Assembly: GCA_020622085.1 (NCBI GenBank)
Contig: JAHRYM010000001.1
Span: forward strand, 991,117-1,055,116
Direction: 5' to 3'
DNA: 64,000 bases
DNA from: Paracoccaceae bacterium
GTDB lineage: Bacteria > Pseudomonadota > Alphaproteobacteria > Rhodobacterales > Rhodobacteraceae
Every line of letters starts with the position of its first letter. The stretch's first letter is position 1. The position numbers and the translations under genes were made by a program. Shown here in pieces: positions 41,128 to 50,321 of this stretch. The notes below the pieces were generated by a model. The model did no database searches, had not been told where the DNA came from, and saw only the letters and a list, made by a program, of their open reading frames with translations.

Positions 41128-41266
41128 TGCAGAAAAGCACAGCCGAGCCAGACGGTTCGGCGCCATTCTTCAGGGGCTGGTTCTGGGCGTTCTGGTCAGC
41201 ATCGCCATCGTCGAGCTATGGGCCCGGGCCGATGATGTGCGCCTGTTCCGTTACCAGAACTTCTGA
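41117..41266 (+). CDS. 49-aa single-TM microprotein with C-terminal FxYxxF acyl-shuttle-like motif (DltX-like)
   Basis: MTDDAEKHSRARRFGAILQGLVLGVLVSIAIVELWARADDVRLFRYQNF; basic N-terminus, one TM, C-terminal hexapeptide FRYQNF; 11-bp overlap with upstream gene. Confidence 0.8.
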   Translation: MTDDAEKHSRARRFGAILQGLVLGVLVSIAIVELWARADDVRLFRYQNF

Positions 41267-41281
41267 CCGGGGCCGATCCAG

Positions 41282-42469
41282 ATGATCCAGACAGGCACCT
41301 TCTGGCTTGTGATCTTCGGAACGGCGGCTGTCTACTGGCTGCTGCCGCGACCCTTGCGGCTGGGGTTTCTGGCGATCGCCTCCTATCTCTATCTTGCCTC
41401 GATCGACCCGGTCGGCGTCACTGTCCTGATCGGCTGGACCCTGCTGTTTTTCCATGTGGCACCGGCTGCGGTGCGGGATCGAAACCGGGGCGGCACGGTG
41501 CTGACCGGCCTTGTGCTGGCGATCCTGAGCTACCTGATCTGGCAGAAATACCTGCCCGCCTTCATGGACCTGATGGGCCGCGCCACGCCCGGTGTTGCGG
41601 TGGCGGTGCCGCTGGGCATCAGCTACTTCAGTTTCAAGCTGATCCATTACGCCGTGGAAACTGCGCGGGGCAACATCAGGGACCGCTCACTCTCGCGGTT
41701 CTTCTGCTACATCTTCCTGTTCCCGATCTTCACCGCCGGCCCGATCGAGCGGTTCGAGCATTTCAAGGCCAATATCGCCGACCGGTTCGTGGCGCAGACC
41801 GCCGCCGAAGGGCTGATCCGCATTGCGCACGGGCTGATCAAGATCTTCGTGATCGCGCATCTGGTGCAACCGTCGGACTTCGGCATGGGGGTTCCCGCCA
41901 GCCCGGCGGCGCTGCTGGAAGGGGCGGATACCGTCGCGCTCTGGCAGACCTGGGCCTTCCTGATCCTGACCTACCTTTACGCCTATCTGGATTTCAGCGC
42001 CTACAGCGACATCGCCATCGGCACGAGCCGCCTGTTCGGCATCCGCATCATGGAGAACTTCCGCCTGCCGGTGCTTGCGCAGAACATCACCGATTTCTGG
42101 AAACGCTGGCACATGACGCTGGCCGCCTGGTGCCAGAGCTACGTCTACATGCCGGTGCTGGCGCGCACCCGGATGCCCTATGCGGCCGTCTATGCGACCT
42201 TCATCGCCATGGGGCTCTGGCACGGGGCGACGGGGGGCTGGTTCTTGTGGGGGGTCTATCACGCCTCGGGCGTGGCCGGTTACACGATGTGGGCGCGGCG
42301 GATGCGGGGCCGGGGCTGGTGGCGCAAGGCGCAGGGCAGCGGCTGGAAATATCTGGGCATCCCGCTCACCTTCCTCTTCGTGTCGGGAAGCTATGCCTTT
42401 TCCTCGGCGCCCGCAGGGGCCTGGTCGGGGATCCGCATCTTCCTTCTGGCCTTCGGCATAAGGACGTGA
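41282..42469 (+). CDS. MBOAT family O-acyltransferase (DltB-like)
   Basis: YLDFSAYSDIAIGTSRLFGIRIMENFRLPVLAQNITDFWKRWHMTLAAWCQSYVYMP; MGLWHGATGGWFLWGVYHASG. Confidence 0.93.
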   Translation: MIQTGTFWLVIFGTAAVYWLLPRPLRLGFLAIASYLYLASIDPVGVTVLIGWTLLFFHVAPAAVRDRNRGGTVLTGLVLAILSYLIWQKYLPAFMDLMGRATPGVAVAVPLGISYFSFKLIHYAVETARGNIRDRSLSRFFCYIFLFPIFTAGPIERFEHFKANIADRFVAQTAAEGLIRIAHGLIKIFVIAHLVQPSDFGMGVPASPAALLEGADTVALWQTWAFLILTYLYAYLDFSAYSDIAIGTSRLFGIRIMENFRLPVLAQNITDFWKRWHMTLAAWCQSYVYMPVLARTRMPYAAVYATFIAMGLWHGATGGWFLWGVYHASGVAGYTMWARRMRGRGWWRKAQGSGWKYLGIPLTFLFVSGSYAFSSAPAGAWSGIRIFLLAFGIRT

Positions 42470-42473
42470 CGCC

Positions 42474-44075
42474 ATGAACCGGACACCTGCTGGGGAATGG
42501 CTGGGTGCGGGGTTTCACAACGCCTGCCAGCGCGTGCCGGATCGGATCGCGCTGTCCATTGATGGCCGGCGGATCAGCTATGCGGGCCTTGCCCCGATCG
42601 CGGGTGGCATTGCTGCGGCGCTTGGACCCGGCGAAGGGCAGGGGGGTGATGCCCCGGAACTGACCGCACTGCTCGCGTCACGGTCCGTCGCGGCCTATGC
42701 GGGGATTCTGGGGATCCTTTACACCAGCCATGGCTATGTGCCGCTGAACCCCGGCCATCCGGTCGGGCGGCTGGCCTATGTGCTGGCGCATTCCGGCGTG
42801 CGGCGGCTGGTGGTCGATACGGGCGGCGAGGCGGTGCTGGATGCGCTGCTGGCCGATTGCACCGCACCCTTGCGCATCGTTCTGGCCGACCGCGACGACG
42901 TGGCCGACATCGCCGCGCGCCATCCGCTGCACGATATCCGGGCGGGTCAACGCGTCGCCCCACTGCCACCGCCCCCCGCAGTGCCGATGGGCGAGCGGGT
43001 CGCCTATCTGCTTTACACTTCGGGCAGCACCGGGCACCCCAAGGGCGTGATGGTCACGCATGGAAATGTCGGGCATTTCCTTTGCGCGATGGAGGAGCGC
43101 TTCGATCTGACCGAGGCAGACCGTTTTTCACAGATGTTCGACCTGGGCTTCGATCTGTCGGTCTTCGATCTGTTCATGGCCTGGCGCGTGGGGGGCACGC
43201 TTTGCTGTCCCGGCGCGGGCGATCTGATGCTTCCGGCCGACTTCATCCGCCGCGAAAACCTGACCGTCTGGTTCTCGGTGCCGTCCGCCGCCGTCCTGCT
43301 GAACCGCCTGCGGCAGCTCGAGCCGGGCGCCTTTCCGACGCTTCGCCTGTCGCTGTTCTGCGGCGAGGCGTTCCCCGCCGCCGCCGCCGCGGCCTGGGCG
43401 GTGGCGGCACCGAACGCGGTTGTCGAAAACCTCTATGGCCCCACCGAACTGACGCTCGCCTGCACCGGCTACCGCATCGACGGAACCGAAGGGCAGGCGG
43501 GGGCAGTCCCGATCGGCCGGCCTTTCCCCGGCCTTGTCGCCAGGGTCGTCACCCCCGATCTGGCCGAGGTTGCGCCGGGAGGAGAGGGTGAGTTGATGGT
43601 ATCAGGCCCGCAGGTCGCCCCCGGTTACTGGCGCGATGCGGAAAAGACCGCCGCCGCCTTTGTCACCGACCCGGCCACCGGCGCGCGCGCCTATCTGACG
43701 GGCGATCTGGTGCAGCGCCCCGCCATGCCTGGCGATCCGATCCGCTACCTTGGCCGGCTGGACCACCAGATCAAGCTGCACGGCCACCGGATCGAACTGG
43801 GGGAAATCGAGGCGGCGCTGCGCGATGCGACCGGCGTCATCCATGTGGTGGCCGCCGGCCTGCCAGATGCCAGCGGCGCCATCACCGGCATCGCGGGCCT
43901 GATCGAGGCGCCGGAGGTGGATGTGTCCCGCGTCATCTCGCGGCTGTCCGACCGGCTTCCGGCGTATATGATGCCCAAGCGTATCGTTGCCGTTCCCCAA
44001 TTCCCGCTGACGCCGAATGGCAAGATCGACCGCAAGAGCCTTGTCGCCCTGTTGGCGGCCCCCGCAAGAAAGTGA
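42474..44075 (+). CDS. amino acid adenylation (DltA/NRPS A-domain-like) enzyme
   Basis: A3 LLYTSGSTGHPKGVMVTH; FDLSVFDLF; A5 NLYGPTELT; A7 YLTGDL; A8 GRLDHQIKLHGHRIELGEIEAAL; A10 PNGKIDRKSL. Confidence 0.93.
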   Translation: MNRTPAGEWLGAGFHNACQRVPDRIALSIDGRRISYAGLAPIAGGIAAALGPGEGQGGDAPELTALLASRSVAAYAGILGILYTSHGYVPLNPGHPVGRLAYVLAHSGVRRLVVDTGGEAVLDALLADCTAPLRIVLADRDDVADIAARHPLHDIRAGQRVAPLPPPPAVPMGERVAYLLYTSGSTGHPKGVMVTHGNVGHFLCAMEERFDLTEADRFSQMFDLGFDLSVFDLFMAWRVGGTLCCPGAGDLMLPADFIRRENLTVWFSVPSAAVLLNRLRQLEPGAFPTLRLSLFCGEAFPAAAAAAWAVAAPNAVVENLYGPTELTLACTGYRIDGTEGQAGAVPIGRPFPGLVARVVTPDLAEVAPGGEGELMVSGPQVAPGYWRDAEKTAAAFVTDPATGARAYLTGDLVQRPAMPGDPIRYLGRLDHQIKLHGHRIELGEIEAALRDATGVIHVVAAGLPDASGAITGIAGLIEAPEVDVSRVISRLSDRLPAYMMPKRIVAVPQFPLTPNGKIDRKSLVALLAAPARK

Positions 44076-44326
44076 GACCCGAAGTGACCGTTACCAGCAC
44101 CGATCTGCGCAGCTACATCACCGGCACGCTCAACTTCGACCTGCCCGGCGTCACGGACGCCGACCCGCTGTTCAGCTCTGGCCTTGTCGATTCCTTTGCG
44201 ATGATCGACCTGATCATGTTCCTTGAAACGAAGGGCGGCTTGCGCATCCCGCCTGCCGACATCACGCTTGACAACTTTGACACGCTCGACCGCATCGTTG
44301 CCTTCATGGCCCGCAATGCCCGCTAG
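44072..44326 (+). CDS. acyl/peptidyl carrier protein (DltC-like)
   Basis: 84 aa; LFSSGLVDSFAMIDLIMFLE phosphopantetheine Ser motif; overlaps neighbours on both sides. Confidence 0.9.
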   Translation: MRPEVTVTSTDLRSYITGTLNFDLPGVTDADPLFSSGLVDSFAMIDLIMFLETKGGLRIPPADITLDNFDTLDRIVAFMARNAR

Positions 44327-45230
44327 GCCGCAACCCGAAGGGATCGTCGTTCTGGGCTGCCCGCGGTCGGGCACGACGCTGCTTCGCCGGCTTCTGGATG
44401 CGCACCCGGCCATCGCCGCGCCGGGCGAAACCTACCTTCTGACCGCCGCCGCCCGTTTTCTGGAAGGCGAGACCATGGTCGACGGGCTGGAAGTGGGGGT
44501 GGTCAACGGCCTTGGTTTCCTGGGCTTTCCGCCCGATGAGGTGATCATCCGCCTGCGCGATTTTGCCTTTGCCTTCCGCCGCGAACATGCCGCCCGCGAA
44601 GGCAAGCGGCTGTGGCTGGAAAAGACTGCCGTCGATGCCTTCCATCTGGAGACGATCACCCGGCTTTGTGGCGACCATGTGCATTACCTTTGCGTTGCCC
44701 GGCACGGGCTCGACGTGGTCTGTTCGATGCAGGACTGGGTCGCCAAGTCGCAGGCCTATCCGTCCGAACTGCACCGCTTCATCCGCGAAACCCCCCGCCC
44801 GTTCGAGGCCTTCGCCCGCGCCTGGGTCGAGGCGACGGCGGCCATTGTCGCCTTTGCCGAAAGCAACCCGGACCGCGCCACGCTGGTCCGCTACGAAGAC
44901 CTTGTGGCCGACCCCGATGCGACGATGGCGCGCGTCCTGGCCGATGTTGGCGAAACCTTCGACCCGGCGGCCATTGGCCGGGCGCTGGCCAACCGCGATG
45001 CCAAGGGCTTCAGCGACTGGAAAACCTTTGCCTCGGCCGCCATCGAGGGCGCCAGCATCGGTCGCTACAAGCGCCATCTGTCTGCCGATACGGCAAGCGG
45101 TCTGGCAGGCATCACCGGCCCGTTGCTGGAACATCTGGGCTATGAGGTTCCGAACATGACCTCGACGCGCGACGCCGAGGCACTGCGACGCCGATACCTG
45201 GCCGGGCTGGCGTTGCAGGGCCTGCGATAG
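44316..45230 (+). CDS. sulfotransferase family protein
   Basis: IVVLGCPRSGTTLLRRLLDAHPAIAAPGET 5'-PSB loop; LVRYEDLVADPDATMARVLADVG. Confidence 0.88.
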   Translation: MPARPQPEGIVVLGCPRSGTTLLRRLLDAHPAIAAPGETYLLTAAARFLEGETMVDGLEVGVVNGLGFLGFPPDEVIIRLRDFAFAFRREHAAREGKRLWLEKTAVDAFHLETITRLCGDHVHYLCVARHGLDVVCSMQDWVAKSQAYPSELHRFIRETPRPFEAFARAWVEATAAIVAFAESNPDRATLVRYEDLVADPDATMARVLADVGETFDPAAIGRALANRDAKGFSDWKTFASAAIEGASIGRYKRHLSADTASGLAGITGPLLEHLGYEVPNMTSTRDAEALRRRYLAGLALQGLR

Positions 45231-45239
45231 CCGCCCGGT

Positions 45240-46448
45240 CTATTGGCCAAGACCAAGCGCGACGCTGCCGGCTGCGCAGATCACGACGACGCTCCAGGGC
45301 GGGAACTTCCAGACCACCAGAGACAGGAATCCGGCCAGCGCCAGGGCAAAGTCGGGCGGTGCCTTGATGGCGCTGGTCCAGACCGGATCGTAAAGTGCCG
45401 CGCCAAGGATCCCGACGACAGCGGCGTTTGCGCCCCGCATCATCGCCTGTGCTCCGGGGCGGGTGCGCAAGGCATCCCAGAACGGCAGCGCGCCGATCAG
45501 AAGCAGGAGCCCCGGCAGGAACACCGCAACAAGCGCGATTGCCGCGCCCGCAATGCCACTCGGGGGCGACGTCATCAACGCACCGAGCCAGGCGGCGAAG
45601 GTAAAGAGGGGGCCGGGCACCGCCTGTGCCGCCCCATAGCCTGCCAGGAAGGTGTCCTTGTCGATCCAGCCCGGTCCCACGACTTCGGCCCTGAGCAGTG
45701 GCAAGACGACATGGCCGCCCCCGAAGACCAGCGCGCCTGATCGGTAGAAGGCATCGAAAAGCGCGATGCCCTGCGACTGGCCGGCAAGAAGCGGCAACAC
45801 CAACAGCAAGAGCGCAAATAGCGCAAGCGCCACCATGCCCGCCCGGCGCGATATCCCGAAATGCAGCCGGCCGACCACGGGCCTTTGCCCGGTGCGGCAC
45901 AGCCATAGCCCCGCCAGCCCGCCCAGACCGATGCCGGCGATCTGCCCGGATGCGCCGCCGCCAAGGGTCACGACCATGACCGAGGCAAGGGCGATTGCGG
46001 CGCGGGTCGGATCGGGGGCCAGGCTTCCGGCCATGCCCCAGACGGCCTGCGCCACCACCGCGACCGCCACGATCTTCAGCCCATGGACCAGTGCGACGCC
46101 CAAGGGGCCGTCGATGGCCGGCGCGCCAAGCGCCAGCAGCACAAGCAGGATTGCCGACGGCAGGGTGAAGGCCGTCCAGGCGAGGCAGGCACCAAGCGGC
46201 CCGCCGCGCAACAGCCCAAGGGCAAACCCGGTCTGGCTGCTTGCTGGCCCCGGCAGGAACTGGCACAGCGCAACCAGATCGGCAAATCCGTCCTCGTCGA
46301 TCCACCTTCGCCGCAAAACCAGCTCGTTGCGGAAATATCCAAGATGGGCCACCGGCCCGCCAAAGGAGGTCAGCCCGAGTTTCAGGAACACCCCGAAGAC
46401 CTCGGAGGCATTGCCGCGCAGCGAGGCAGCGCCATGGCGCATCGTCAT
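45240..46448 (-). CDS. chrA: chromate transporter (two-domain, fused)
   Basis: FLKLGLTSFGGPVAHLGYFRNELVLRRRWIDEDGFADLVALCQFLPGPASSQ; FGGGHVVLPLLRAEVV. Confidence 0.94.
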   Translation of the reverse strand: MTMRHGAASLRGNASEVFGVFLKLGLTSFGGPVAHLGYFRNELVLRRRWIDEDGFADLVALCQFLPGPASSQTGFALGLLRGGPLGACLAWTAFTLPSAILLVLLALGAPAIDGPLGVALVHGLKIVAVAVVAQAVWGMAGSLAPDPTRAAIALASVMVVTLGGGASGQIAGIGLGGLAGLWLCRTGQRPVVGRLHFGISRRAGMVALALFALLLLVLPLLAGQSQGIALFDAFYRSGALVFGGGHVVLPLLRAEVVGPGWIDKDTFLAGYGAAQAVPGPLFTFAAWLGALMTSPPSGIAGAAIALVAVFLPGLLLLIGALPFWDALRTRPGAQAMMRGANAAVVGILGAALYDPVWTSAIKAPPDFALALAGFLSLVVWKFPPWSVVVICAAGSVALGLGQ

Positions 46449-46592
46449 GTTTGCACTCCTGTGTGGTCTTGCCCGGTGATCTGAACATCGGGCTGACCTG
46501 CCGGGCAAGGGCCTTGCGTTGCGGCCCATGCAGGCGTGGGTCTGTCTCGCGCATGCGGGACTGGGGATGGAGGCAACCTGTCATCGGTCCGG

Positions 46593-46692
46593 GGTTCGGG
46601 GTCCGGCGCGCGCGCGAGTGGTGGGATTTCCTCCGGGATTATCTTGACCCCGATAAGGTGGTTCGGGGTCCGGCGCGCGCGCGAGTGGTGGG
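46593..46692. repeat. pair of perfect 33-bp direct repeats, ggttcggggtccggcgcgcgcgcgagtggtggg
   Basis: Copies at 46593-46625 and 46660-46692, each with a (GC)n tract. Confidence 0.9.
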
Positions 46693-46855
46693 GGTGCTTC
46701 ATCTCGTCGCAGATCGCACCGCCACCATGACCGGAACTCCCTGCAAAGACAGGGGCTGCCTGACGCCGCCGCGATCGGAGAGGTGCCGCGAGGCCTGTCC
46801 CTCCCGTTGCCGGCCGGGGTCGCCCGATTGCTATGCGTCCCTTCGTTGGCGTATC

Positions 46856-47233
46856 ATGCGATCCATGCAAGGCCTTTTGCGCAACAAGATCCATGGGTTC
46901 GTTCTTGCGATCGCTCTGGCGGTCGCGCTGGGCGCCATCGGTTTTGCGCACAGGGGTTTCGCGGCGGAAGATTCGCTTTTGCGCGATGCCTTCGTGCTTG
47001 CGGGCGGCGATCTGTCAGCGCTTTGCGGCGAGGCCCACGCGGGCAATGAAACAGCCCCGAGCGACTGCCCGGCCTGCCATATCGCCAAGGCCTTCGACCT
47101 GCCCCCGCAAGGCCCCGGCCCCTGGAGGGCCGAGCCCCGGCTGCTGGCGGCCGATACCCTTGCCGCGGTCAGTCCCGCGCGTGCAAGAGCCCTGGATCCG
47201 ACGCACCCGTTGCGCGCGCCGCCGTTCGCCTGA
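46856..47233 (+). CDS. hypothetical exported protein (DUF2946-like)
   Basis: N-terminal hydrophobic segment; CPACHIAKAFDLPPQ; upstream of the iron-type ABC genes. Confidence 0.7.
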   Translation: MRSMQGLLRNKIHGFVLAIALAVALGAIGFAHRGFAAEDSLLRDAFVLAGGDLSALCGEAHAGNETAPSDCPACHIAKAFDLPPQGPGPWRAEPRLLAADTLAAVSPARARALDPTHPLRAPPFA

Positions 47234-47396
47234 ACGCCTGATTTCGGGCTGTTTCCCTGCGCCTGCCCACATGACCGGCGGGGCTCGGGGCCTTTTCACG
47301 CATCCTTCCGGCGCCAAGGGCCTGTCCGTGTCCACTCGCCGGTTCCCCATTCCCGTCCGAAACCGGACGATCATTCCACGACCGGAGTCTGTTTCC

Positions 47397-48497
47397 ATGA
47401 AATGCATGATCCGTGGCCTCGTGGCCGCACTTGCCCTCACGTCACTTGCCGCACCTGCACTGGCCGAAATCACGGTGACCGATGTCGAAGGCCGCAACGT
47501 GACGCTTGAAGGTGTGCCCTCGCGCGTCGCACTCGGCTTCTACTACGAAGACTACCTTGCCGTGGCCGGCCCCGAGGGCGTGGACAGGCTGGTTTCGCTG
47601 TCGCGCGCCCCATGGGCCGACTGGCGCCCCGGCCAGTGGAAGGTCTATACCGCCCGCTTTCCGCAACTGGAAACCCTGCCCGACTTCGGCGATGCCGATT
47701 CCAACACATTCTCGGTCGAGGCGCTGATCGCGTCGAAACCCGAGGTGGCAATCCTCTCACCATGGCAGACCGCAGCCATCGGCGAGCCGGGGGTCGCGCA
47801 GATCGAAGCCGCGGGGATCAAGGTCGTCGCCATCGACTACAATGCCCAGATGCTGGAAAAGCATCTTCTGTCAACGCGCATCCTTGGCGCGGTGATGGGC
47901 CAGCCCGAACGCGCCGAAGACTTGGCCAGGATGTATGAGGCGAAGACGAAGGACACCACCGAGCGCGTGGCCAATGCCGGCGCCTCGGGCAAGAAGATCT
48001 ATGTCGAGCTGGCGCAGAAGGGCCCGGGCGAGATCGGCAACAGCTATGGCAAGGGCATGTGGGCCGGCGTGATCGACCTTGTCGGTGGCCAGAATATCGC
48101 CAAGGGCCAGATCGAGAACTGGGGTCCGCTCAGCCCCGAATACGTGATCAGCCAACAGCCTGACGTGATCCTGCTTGCCGGGTCGGAATGGCTGAACAAG
48201 CCCGAGGCCGTGCTCCTGGGCTTTGGTCAGGACGCTGCGGCGGCGCAGGAAAAGATGGCGGCCTATACCACCCGCGCCGGCTGGGCCGACCTGCCGGCGG
48301 TGAAGATGCGCGAGGTCTACGGCATCTACCACGGCGGCAACCGCACGCTTTCGGATTTCGTCTATGCCCGCGCCATCGCCAAGGCGCTTTATCCCGATGC
48401 CTTCGCCGATGTCGATCCGGCGGCCGAACTGGCCGACTACTACAAGACCTTCATGCCCGTCGCTGCCGACGGCATCTTCGTGACGAAACTTGAATGA
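47397..48497 (+). CDS. iron/heme/siderophore-type ABC transporter substrate-binding protein
   Basis: Signal peptide; ITVTDVEGRNVTLEGVPSRVALGFYYEDYLAVAG; PDVILLAGSEWL. Confidence 0.9.
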   Translation: MKCMIRGLVAALALTSLAAPALAEITVTDVEGRNVTLEGVPSRVALGFYYEDYLAVAGPEGVDRLVSLSRAPWADWRPGQWKVYTARFPQLETLPDFGDADSNTFSVEALIASKPEVAILSPWQTAAIGEPGVAQIEAAGIKVVAIDYNAQMLEKHLLSTRILGAVMGQPERAEDLARMYEAKTKDTTERVANAGASGKKIYVELAQKGPGEIGNSYGKGMWAGVIDLVGGQNIAKGQIENWGPLSPEYVISQQPDVILLAGSEWLNKPEAVLLGFGQDAAAAQEKMAAYTTRAGWADLPAVKMREVYGIYHGGNRTLSDFVYARAIAKALYPDAFADVDPAAELADYYKTFMPVAADGIFVTKLE

Positions 48498-49549
48498 CGA
48501 TGACCGCGCCTTCGGCCGCCATTGACAGATGGCGTGCCCGCGCGGCGCGGCGCGGGGCGGCGGCGCTTGTCGCCGCCCTCATCCTGTCGGGCCTGTCGAT
48601 CGCCGACCTGATGACAGGGCCTTCGGGAATGTCGCCGTCCGAGATCTGGCACACGCTTCTTGCCGGACCCGCCGGCGAAGACCGCGCGGCTGCCACGATC
48701 CTGTGGCAGTTGCGCCTGCCGCAACTGGTGATGGGCCTGATCGTCGGCGCCTCGCTCGGACTTGCGGGGATGCTGATGCAGACGATCCTTGCCAACCCGC
48801 TGGCGTCGCCGTTCACGCTGGGCTTTTCGGCCGCCGCCGGCTTTGGCGCGGCCGGGGCGATCCTTGGCGCCTCGTTCCTTGTGCTGCCGGTGCCGCAGTG
48901 GATCGTGACGCCGATCTGCGCCTTTGCTGCCACGCTTCTGGCGACGGGCATCATCTGGCTTGTGGCGCGCTACAAGGGGTCTGGGCCGGAAATCCTCGTT
49001 CTGGCGGGGATCGCGGTGCTGTTCTTCTTCCAGTCGCTGCAATCGCTGCTGCAATTCATGGCCTCGCCCGAAGTCCTGCAACAGATCGTGTTCTGGCTGT
49101 TCGGATCGCTGCTGAAGGCAAACTGGGTATCGGTGCAGGTCTCGGGTGCGATCCTTGTTGCCTGCCTGCCGTTCATCGCCCGCGACCTCTGGGCATTGAC
49201 GGCGCTCCGGCTCGGCGAAGCCAATGCCGCAAGCCTTGGGCTTGACGTGCAGGCCCTGCGGCGGCGCAGCTTCCTGATTACCGCGCTGCTGACGGCCGGG
49301 GCGGTCAGCTTTACCGGCACCATCGGCTTTGTCGGGCTGATCGCGCCGCATCTGGCGCGTTCGGTCGTTGGCGAGGATCACCGTCTGGGGCTGCCGGTCG
49401 CGGCGCTGGCGGGCGCAGTGATCCTGATCGCGGCCTCGGTCGTGGGCAAGCTTCTGTCGCAGGGCGCTGCGATTCCGGTCGGCATCATCACTGCGGTGGC
49501 CGGCATCCCGATGCTGATGGCCGTGATCGCGCGCCACAAGGAGAGTTGA
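48494..49549 (+). CDS. FecCD-family iron ABC transporter permease
   Basis: RLPQLVMGLIVGASLGLAGMLMQTILANPLASPFTLGFSAAAGFGA. Confidence 0.95.
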   Translation: MTMTAPSAAIDRWRARAARRGAAALVAALILSGLSIADLMTGPSGMSPSEIWHTLLAGPAGEDRAAATILWQLRLPQLVMGLIVGASLGLAGMLMQTILANPLASPFTLGFSAAAGFGAAGAILGASFLVLPVPQWIVTPICAFAATLLATGIIWLVARYKGSGPEILVLAGIAVLFFFQSLQSLLQFMASPEVLQQIVFWLFGSLLKANWVSVQVSGAILVACLPFIARDLWALTALRLGEANAASLGLDVQALRRRSFLITALLTAGAVSFTGTIGFVGLIAPHLARSVVGEDHRLGLPVAALAGAVILIAASVVGKLLSQGAAIPVGIITAVAGIPMLMAVIARHKES

Positions 49550-49550
49550 G

Positions 49551-50321
49551 ATGCTCGATATCCACTTGCCTGATCTGCGCCGCGGCAGCACGCCGATCCT
49601 CGGCGCTTGCTGCCTGCGGCTGGGCGCGGGCGAAATCCTTGGTGTGATCGGCCCCAACGGCACCGGCAAGAGCACGCTTCTTTCGGCGATCGCCGGGCTT
49701 GGCACGGCCAGGGTCGCGGTTCTGGCCGGGGGCAAACCGCTTGGGCGCAGCGAGATCGGCTTCCTGCCGCAGGCCTATGCCGTCCGTTCGGCGCTGTCGG
49801 TGCTCGACTGCGTGATCCTTGGCCGGCGCGAGGCGCTGGGCCTCAGGATCCCCGCTGGCCTTGTGGTCGAGGCGGTGGCGCTTCTGGAGGCGATGGGGCT
49901 CTCGGCGCTGGCGGATCGGTCGATGCAGGATCTGTCGGGCGGGCAGCAGCAGCGCGTGCTGATTGCGCAGCGCCTGTTCCGCAGGCCCCGGCTTCTGCTT
50001 CTGGACGAACCGACTTCGGCACTGGATCTGCACCATCAGCTCGAGGTCATGGCGCAACTGCGGCTCCATGCCGGGGCGGAGGCGATGCCGATGATCGCCG
50101 CACTCCATGACCTGACGCTGGCGGCGCGGCTCTGCGACCGGATCGCGGTGCTTTCGGCCGGGCGCTTCATCCGCATCGGCCGGCCTGCCGAGATACTCAC
50201 CAGCCCGATGCTGCGCGAGCACTGGCAGGTGGAGCCGGAAATCCTGTCCACCGCGCTGAATCTGCCGGTGATCGTCCCGCACCGGCTTGCCGCAATGGCG
50301 CCGGGCACGCCGGCCGGCTGA
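49551..50321 (+). CDS. iron-type ABC transporter ATP-binding protein
   Basis: VIGPNGTGKSTLLSAIAGL; LSGGQQQRVLIAQRLFRRPRLLLLDEPTSALDLHHQ. Confidence 0.95.
   Translation: MLDIHLPDLRRGSTPILGACCLRLGAGEILGVIGPNGTGKSTLLSAIAGLGTARVAVLAGGKPLGRSEIGFLPQAYAVRSALSVLDCVILGRREALGLRIPAGLVVEAVALLEAMGLSALADRSMQDLSGGQQQRVLIAQRLFRRPRLLLLDEPTSALDLHHQLEVMAQLRLHAGAEAMPMIAALHDLTLAARLCDRIAVLSAGRFIRIGRPAEILTSPMLREHWQVEPEILSTALNLPVIVPHRLAAMAPGTPAG

Noticed and set aside
48440-49735. 431-aa minus-strand ORF
   Set aside because: Antisense to the FecCD permease; Arg/Gln/Pro-rich shadow ORF.
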